From assembly GCA_003427395.1 (NCBI GenBank), contig BFEA01001143.1, positions 82,318 to 107,110 of the forward strand: DNA of 24,793 bases, given 5' to 3'. How positions within the stretch are numbered: position 1 is the first letter of the stretch; each line of letters starts with the position of its first letter. The notes beneath the pieces are model-generated. The model worked only from the letters and a program-made list of their open reading frames with translations. It was not told where the DNA came from and searched no databases. Positions 19,497-24,793 of this stretch are shown here, in pieces. Made by a program: the position numbers and the translations under genes. Source of the DNA: Chara braunii. Its lineage: Eukaryota > Streptophyta > Charophyceae > Charales > Characeae.

Positions 19497-20165
19497 GGTT
19501 AAACAGCAAGCAAGAAATGCCTGCAGCAAAGAAATCNAAGAAAGCACTTAGAAAACACATTAGCAAACACTGGAGGTGACGTGGTGTGACTCTTCAAGTT
19601 GTGTTCGGGCATTTCCATGACACATTTTCTCTGTTGCGGCCGGCTCCCATGGAAGCACCCAATAACTGACCACGTCCCGCAAAAGTCAGTTCGTCTATCC
19701 AAGGAGGTTGCAGCATGATTCAGTCCATGACCAGACGCGACAAGGCGAAGGACAAATCTTCTGCAAGAAGGTTTGTGGTTAACGAAGCCCTCTCTCTCTC
19801 TCTCTCCACACACACACAGAGCGAGGAAGCATGTGCAAAAAATAGAAGGAAACAAAAACATCATCCTCACAAACGGAAAGGGGCACCAGGAAGAAAGAAA
19901 CAAAATTACGAAGAACTCAATTACAATGAAACTTTTGGCAGCGGAGTATAAATTATTGACAAGATTGGAGAACAGAAGAAGAAAAGACAATAAGCGTATG
20001 AAGGTTCATGAAACATATCTATAATATTGGCAATGGAATTTTAGGAGGTTGCAGGCCCGGACACTGTTTTTCTCTAGATACATCTATGGCGGACTCTTCC
20101 TGAACTATCAGCATCTGTCATCCTGCATTTTTCGGCAGCTGTGACGGAAGCACAGGAAGGAGCGG
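19497..20165. other. Non-coding stretch with microsatellite
   Basis: Contains an N at 19537, a CT run (19790-19806) followed by a CA run (19807-19818), and A-rich DNA to about 20020. No gene can be supported. Confidence 0.5.
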
Positions 20166-20169
20166 GCTG

Positions 20170-20450
20170 GGTTAGGTAAGTGTTCACCCTGGTTTCATCA
20201 CGTACAGTGGTCTCAACAAAGGAAATAATGGGGCTCCGTTAGTAATTGCTAACCCTGCCTGGTTAGTAAGTGCCAAAGCTGGGTTGAGCACATGCTGTGG
20301 GTTCAACACGGGAACAAGCAGGCTCTGGTTTATGCAGAGGAAGGAACAGGGTGGGGAAGTAAGTGCCAACCCTGGTTTCTGCACACGCTGTGGTCCGAGC
20401 ACGAGACGGGGCAGGCAGGGCTAGTAATTGTTGACCCTAGTGCAACAGAG
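20170..20450. repeat. Degenerate tandem repeat, GTAAGTGCCAACCCTGG type
   Basis: Variants of GTAAGTGCCAACCCTGG begin at about 20175, 20241, 20266, 20359 and 20424. The fuller units continue with GCACACGCTGTGGTCC-like and ACGGGGCAGGCAGG-like modules. The minus strand reads a frame with the repeated peptide KPGLALTS/NPALALTN, a by-product of the repeat. Confidence 0.6.
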
Positions 20451-21240
20451 GCTGCGAAATTCGAGCACGCACGGAGCAGACCCACAGTCCATTCTAAACG
20501 CATGGAGGGATAGAGTGAACAACTTTGCCTTTGGGTCGCAGCACCTCCAGCCGGTTGTGGTGGACCTGCAGGATGAGCTACAATCGGAGATTGACTGGTT
20601 GTAGGTGGTGTGGAAGAAGCACAAAAGAATAATAAGTCTGTTCGGGTGTGCCTGTAAGTCTAGATTCCGTACACAACAAGTCCGAGAGTATACAGCGAGT
20701 GACCATTGATATACATGACTGAAACATCGTCGAACGCCACCAGCCTGCTGTAGCACCGACGTGTATGGGTTCCGCTGCTACAGGACTTCCCCAGCAGGGG
20801 GGCAGGCAATTCCACTTTTGAGCCAGGTAGCAGCATATCTATACTGTTAGGGTTGGCTGCTTCCATTTATATCTTCTTTGTTGCGGCAGTTGTTCTTGTT
20901 CCACCTGAAGGTTCGTTCTTCACTGAAGGGCTGGTGCTGCTGGTTCTGAGTGGGTTCTGTGGTGGTAATGGTGCTGCGAAGGCATTTTCCAGGTGGCAGT
21001 GGTGGTGTGAAGGCTGGCAGGGCTGGGCATAGTAGTAAAAGGATGGGCGCCACATCCGGCCACGTCAAATGTGACTCAGACGGGGTAGTTTTGGTGAAGA
21101 ACACTCTGCAGGCTTGCTGAATTAATGTTTTCGTACGTGGTTGTTTTACACTCGGTAGTGATTATTCGCTTCATGTGTGGTAGTGGTTGAGAGTGCACGA
21201 GAGACTCGTCTTCTCGGTAATGGTGCTTGTGATTTGCAGC
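20451..21240. other. Mixed-composition stretch, no supportable gene
   Basis: Frames are short and unrecognisable. The part 20930-21020 is GGT/GGC-rich on the plus strand. I see nothing else. Confidence 0.45.
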
Positions 21241-21244
21241 ACCC

Positions 21245-21840
21245 TCTCTTTGAGTCCCATACCCAAGTCTAAGTCCTCGGTCCCAGTCCTAAGTCCTAGT
21301 CCTAATCCCTAGCCCTAAGTCATAGTCCTAAGTCTTAGTTCCGAGTTCCAATCTGAAGTGCAAGGTCCCTGTTGCGATTCTCATCCCTAATCCCAACTCC
21401 CAGGTCCCATTCCCGAGTTCCAGTCCTGAGTCTCAGGTCACAGTCCTGAGTCTCAGGTCACAGTCCTGAGTCCCAAGTCTGAAGTTCAAGTGCCAAACGA
21501 TGCACCTATGCAAGACCTGAGTCCCAGATCACAGTCCCAACTCCCTCGTCGAGGCACCAATCCCAAATCCTAAATCCCATGTCCCTGGTCCCAGTCCCAA
21601 GAACGAGATGCTAGTCCCATGTTCCAATCCCAGGATGAAGGTCCCCAGTCCTGAGTTCCAGTTCCTAGTCCCAGGTCCCAGGTCGCAGTCCCAAGCTGTG
21701 AGTCTGAAATCCAAGTCCGGAGTCCCAAGTAAGAGTGCCAAACCATGCGCCTCTACAAGACCCGAGTCCGTAATCACAGTCCCAGGTCCCAGGTCCTTCC
21801 TCGCAGTCCCAAGTCTCGCGTCCCAGTTCCTAGTATGAGG
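21245..21840. repeat. AGTCCC-type degenerate hexamer/heptamer array
   Basis: About 600 bases made almost wholly of AGTCCC, AGTCCT, AAGTCCTA, AATCCC and GGTCCCA variants. It has short exact internal duplications, such as gtcctgagtctcaggtcaca repeated near 21433-21470. A larger-scale echo joins 21470-21560 to 21715-21800 (CCAAACGATGCACCTATGCA versus CCAAACCATGCGCCTCTACA). The complementary strand is GGGACT-rich, with many spaced G-triplets. Confidence 0.85.
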
Positions 21841-22083
21841 TCGTTGAAGGGAGTCCTGGACTACGACTTAATGTTGCACATAGAGTCAAAGCAGGTGTGA
21901 GGACCACCACGCTATGTTGAAGATAATGTCAAACTAGATAGAGGCTTTGAATATCATATTGATGCCTTATTGAACATGCAACTATGTTTGCCAATGCCTT
22001 ATTGAACATTAATGAGAACGTCCACAACGCTATATTGAAAACAATCTCAAACACACACACACCACAATCTCTCTCCCTCTCTA

Positions 22084-22115
<32 letters not shown>

Positions 22116-22340
22116 AAACGAAACTGCAGTAAGCACAAGGAGTAAGCGGTAGAACCACAGTAAAACTAAAAATAACAAGCGAACAACACCTCTGAGCCAT
22201 GCCTCAAGTAGGGACATTGGAAAAAAAGTTCTTGTATGAAATTGAACAACAGAAACAAGGAATTAGAAGAAGTGAAAATGACACGAGGAGAAACGGAAAC
22301 TACACCAAAACGAGCTCCCCAGACTGTCCCCACTGAATTT
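21841..22340. repeat. Family-2-like fragments and CA/CT microsatellite
   Basis: ACGCTATGTTGAAGATAATG (21910-21929) and ACGCTATATTGAAAACAATC (22027-22046) resemble family-2 modules. CA/CT dinucleotide runs cover 22051-22116. The rest is A-rich without a gene. Confidence 0.55.
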
Positions 22341-22539
22341 TCGAGGTCATATTGACATTCCCAGTCCCAACACAGGCCTCAAGCACAGACACAGGCATGA
22401 GGATGAGGATGAAGAGAAAAATAGGATAATCACTGAAAATTTATTATAATAAGCATGAATAAAACGGGACCCTTCCTCGTTCCACTTCATTGGCACCCTC
22501 CTGCCCCTCCACCATTGCCATCTTCCCCATATTCGTCCG

Positions 22540-22745
22540 TCAACCCCGAGTGCCAATCCAGAGTCCTTAATCCACAATCCCGAGTCCAACCCCGGACTCA
22601 CAGTTCCAACGTCCCGATCCCAATCGTAGTCAAACTCCCAAGTCCTGACTCCCAGTCCCAACCCAAGTCCAAAGGTCCTTGCAATTTAGTATCGACCCCC
22701 GGGTCCCGCTCCATGTCCCAGGCCCAGAGTCCCCATGTGCCTTTG
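22540..22745. repeat. Second AGTCCC-type array
   Basis: Degenerate GAGTCC, AATCCC, AGTCCAA and CAGTCCC units in the same orientation as 21245-21840. The overlapping 164-codon plus-strand frame (22455-22949) is a composition effect. Confidence 0.8.
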
Positions 22746-22822
22746 ATTCGCACTTGCGATTCACAAATAGCACGACGCAGCACATCCAAAAGAAAAATAA
22801 TTAACAACGACCCCCTCAAGAG

Positions 22823-23056
22823 ATGGTGTCTCTACCACACGCAGCCACTGAAGGAAGTGAAGATGCTGCCACAAAGGAGAAAAAGAAAAAACGAAAAATG
22901 GTCAAATGGGGTTCGCTGCAGCCATTGGAGCACCCTCAGCAGCCGGTGAAGCATCTACCGCCCCTACAGCACGTGCATCCGTGGATCAGCCGACGACCTC
23001 AGAATGCAGATCACCCAACCACCAGCCAGGCACCCTCAGATCACCCTGAACCCTAA
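22823..23056 (+). CDS. Doubtful short ORF
   Basis: An ATG at 22823 opens 77 codons with a KEKKKKRK basic patch and a Pro/His/Gln-rich tail, ending where the telomere-like block starts. A second frame through 22905-23050 (starting MGFAAAIGAPSAAGE) is equally open and Ala/Ser/Thr-rich. Neither is recognised, so coding is unproven. Confidence 0.12.
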   Translation: MVSLPHAATEGSEDAATKEKKKKRKMVKWGSLQPLEHPQQPVKHLPPLQHVHPWISRRPQNADHPTTSQAPSDHPEP

Positions 23057-23190
23057 AGCCTAATGCCTCAACCGTAAACCATGAATCCTAGACCCTGAAG
23101 TGTAAACCGTAAGCACTGAACCCTAAACTCTAAACCCTAAACCCTGAACTGAAACCTAAAACCCAAACCATAAACCCTGAAGTTGAGTTG
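23040..23190 (+). repeat. Degenerate plant-type telomere-like block (CCCTAAA)
   Basis: Perfect CCCTAAA occurs at 23051-23057, 23121-23127 and 23135-23141, among variants such as CCCTGAA, CCGTAAA and CCATAAA with roughly heptameric spacing. Interstitial and eroded, not a chromosome end. Confidence 0.75.
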
Positions 23191-23241
23191 TAATTGGAAT
23201 TTATAGCTGAACAAAGGCACGAAGGACGATGCATTACAGGA

Positions 23242-23333
23242 CAATTGAAAAAATTAACATGCATAAAAACATAGCATAAAAGGAAACCATAGCCCAACTG
23301 CCAACAATTGAAAAAATAAACATGCATGAAAAC
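23242..23333. repeat. 29-bp direct repeat, 63 bases apart
   Basis: caattgaaaaaattaacatg (23242 on) and caattgaaaaaataaacatg (23305 on), continuing as gcat(a/g)aaaac, form a near-perfect pair. Confidence 0.8.
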
Positions 23334-23947
23334 TTAGAACAAAACAGACGATAAAACGTCTGAAAGATTGCCTGTAATTGGAAAATCACTCTGAGACTTC
23401 ATTATGTTCTTCACAATCTGCCTATGTCTGCATTGCTGATTGTCTGTCTGTGCACCCTACAGTTCTCTCATACAACTTTGGGCAAGTACAACAGATGGTT
23501 TTCGGAAATAAAAAGGCCAAGCATTTTGCAGTAAACACAGTGGGCACAAAACACAAAGGACATTGCACAGACCTCGGTCAAAGCAGCAATGGTGTCACGA
23601 TACGACACAACTCAGAAGTCTCAAGGCGCAGGTCTCAGTCCGTAGTCCGAAGCCCCTGTCGTTGCGGGACAACACAGAATGTACGGCACATAAGGACGAC
23701 GCTTCGGCACAAAAGCTGCACAAACAAGTACGACAAGGTGAAGAAGGAAAGCAGAGAGCAATGATGATAATCAGTCCGGGTAGCAAGGGAGACTGCGAAT
23801 AACAATGGGGGAAAAAAAAAAACAAAACAGAAAAGGCAAAGAGTAAAGGAAGAATCTCTTGCGGGACACGCGTTAGAAATGAACGCTGACAAGAGCATTG
23901 GCATTGCCCTACACAAGGAGGAAACACATAAATCGAGAAATTGTGTC
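23334..23947. other. Stretch between the telomere-like blocks, no clear gene
   Basis: A plus-strand frame of 128 codons (23378-23764) opens with TTG, not ATG, and shows no motif. Overlapping frames on both strands argue against it. A-runs are at 23810-23830. Confidence 0.4.
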
Positions 23948-24072
23948 TACGGTTTAGGTTTTAGGTGCAGAAACGAATGAGAGACGGTTTACGGTTCCAG
24001 AGCATGGTTTACGGGTTTAGGTTCTTAGGGTTTCAAGGTTTTGGGGCTTAAATTTAGGGTTTAAGGTGTTCA
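23948..24072 (-). repeat. Degenerate telomere-like block, opposite orientation (TTTAGGG)
   Basis: GGTTTAGG, GGTTTACGG, TTAGGGTTT and a perfect TTTAGGG (24053-24059) appear with roughly heptameric spacing. The block is inverted relative to 23040-23190. Confidence 0.7.
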
Positions 24073-24089
24073 TAGAAATGTACTCTTCC

Positions 24090-24260
24090 TGCCCTCCCCC
24101 CTCCCCCGCCCCCAAAACCTTAAGTTGTCCTCTGTTGTCGTTACTCGCTATCTAGTTCTAACTGGTACGACGGTGATTTCACCCCCCTCCCCCCCCCTCC
24201 ACCTCTCTTTTCCCAGAGAGCCCACAACCCTTGCTCTGGCCATTTGCGTCCCCTCCCCCC
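24090..24260. repeat. Pyrimidine-rich tract with C homopolymers
   Basis: C runs occur near 24096-24113 and 24182-24198. No gene is seen. Confidence 0.7.
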
Positions 24261-24793
24261 TCACCCAAGACCTGTCCCCCTTGCTCCTCCATTTCTTCGT
24301 GCCGACTCCCCCGCGGATGTCACACTAACCGACACTCTGGTTCTTCTCGAGGGCCTGTTCGGGTATCGCTGCTGGCTTACTTGATCTGACTGTCGCCGGC
24401 CTGCCGTCGAGCCTGCATCCCTCTGTGAGACTGTTGCTGATCTCCCTCTTCGCACCTCTTGGTCCATCACCCCTGCTGGGGTGTCATTGTGTGTGCCCGC
24501 CGGTCTATTCCTCTCAACACCCCCCTCCTCCCCAGCAGCCCGTCTCTCTCCTGGCATCTCTTCTCGACCCCTCCCCCACTTCTTCGACTCGCCTGTTCCC
24601 TCCTCACCCGGTTCCCCTCCCGATCCCCCCGTTGCTTCCTGTTCCATCCCCTCTGTCCCCAGGTATACCAACGATCTTTCATCTGTCTCAGAGGGCTCCG
24701 CCGCTCCAGCCGCTGCATCCTCCACTGTTCCGCTCCCCCCCCTCTTTTCCTCCATTTCCTGTAATTCGGTTGACTCCTCTCCCTCAAATCTTC
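24261..24793 (-). CDS. Partial ORF, Gly/Glu/Arg-rich disordered protein, off the edge
   Basis: Minus strand: a frame open from the window edge (first full codon at 24791) to a stop at 24263-24261, 176 codons. It starts RFEGEESTELQEMEEKRGG, then reads Gly/Glu/Ala-rich (GTEGMEQEATGGSGGEPGEE) and Arg/Ser-rich near the end. The strongly acidic then basic composition suggests an intrinsically disordered region. The true start is outside the window; an internal ATG lies at 24755. Two other frames over the same GC-rich bases are also open for about 100 codons, so openness alone is weak evidence. No family is recognised. Confidence 0.3.
   Translation of the reverse strand, partial: RFEGEESTELQEMEEKRGGSGTVEDAAAGAAEPSETDERSLVYLGTEGMEQEATGGSGGEPGEEGTGESKKWGRGREEMPGERRAAGEEGGVERNRPAGTHNDTPAGVMDQEVRRGRSATVSQRDAGSTAGRRQSDQVSQQRYPNRPSRRTRVSVSVTSAGESARRNGGARGTGLG

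Noticed and set aside
23040-23190. True chromosome end
   Set aside because: The heptamers are heavily degenerate and flanked by other DNA on both sides.
23378-23764. 128-codon plus-strand gene
   Set aside because: No ATG at its start, no motif, and several overlapping frames of similar quality.

Overview
The window looks like repeat-rich, gene-poor nuclear DNA from a eukaryote. No bacterial operon structure, intact conserved enzyme, tRNA gene or CRISPR array is visible. Plant-type telomere-like heptamers (CCCTAAA/TTTAGGG), a remnant of the 5' end of nuclear large-subunit rRNA, and decayed lysine/glutamate-rich gag-like genes with GT-type splice donors suggest a streptophyte. My best guess is a large-genome charophyte alga such as Chara. 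That is inference from style, not a proven identification.

Layout: (1) 1-1.0 kb holds minus-strand, decayed or exon-like coding for a very charged protein. (2) 1.0-2.8 kb is AT-rich non-coding DNA with one GC-rich block. (3) 2.8-3.6 kb and 5.0-6.36 kb hold two minus-strand paralogues of one gag-like family; the second has a CCHC zinc knuckle broken by a frameshift. (4) Between them are a two-copy 121-bp GC-rich repeat, an embedded Nextera mate-pair junction adapter at 4528-4565, and a long (CT)n tract. (5) 6.4-19.1 kb is almost entirely degenerate satellite-like DNA. Short GACCCN units are nested in higher-order units of about 240-460 bp, in two related families. It is interrupted by a ~900-bp-spaced duplication, a poly-C tract with an N gap, an AT-rich stretch with an rRNA remnant, and a ~0.5-kb insertion. 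(6) 19.3-19.5 kb has an exact 95-bp duplication bounded by single Ns. (7) 20.1-22.8 kb holds further degenerate repeats, chiefly an AGTCCC-type array. (8) 23.0-24.1 kb has two telomere-like blocks in opposite orientation. (9) 24.1 kb to the end is pyrimidine-rich and carries an open minus-strand frame running off the edge.

Nothing forms a recognisable working gene system. The strongest results are an assembly chimera marked by sequencing adapter, a family of broken gag-like genes, and unusual nested C-rich arrays whose C-rich strand is always the + strand. Single Ns inside the arrays, the N gap and the adapter mean that long-range order here should not be trusted.
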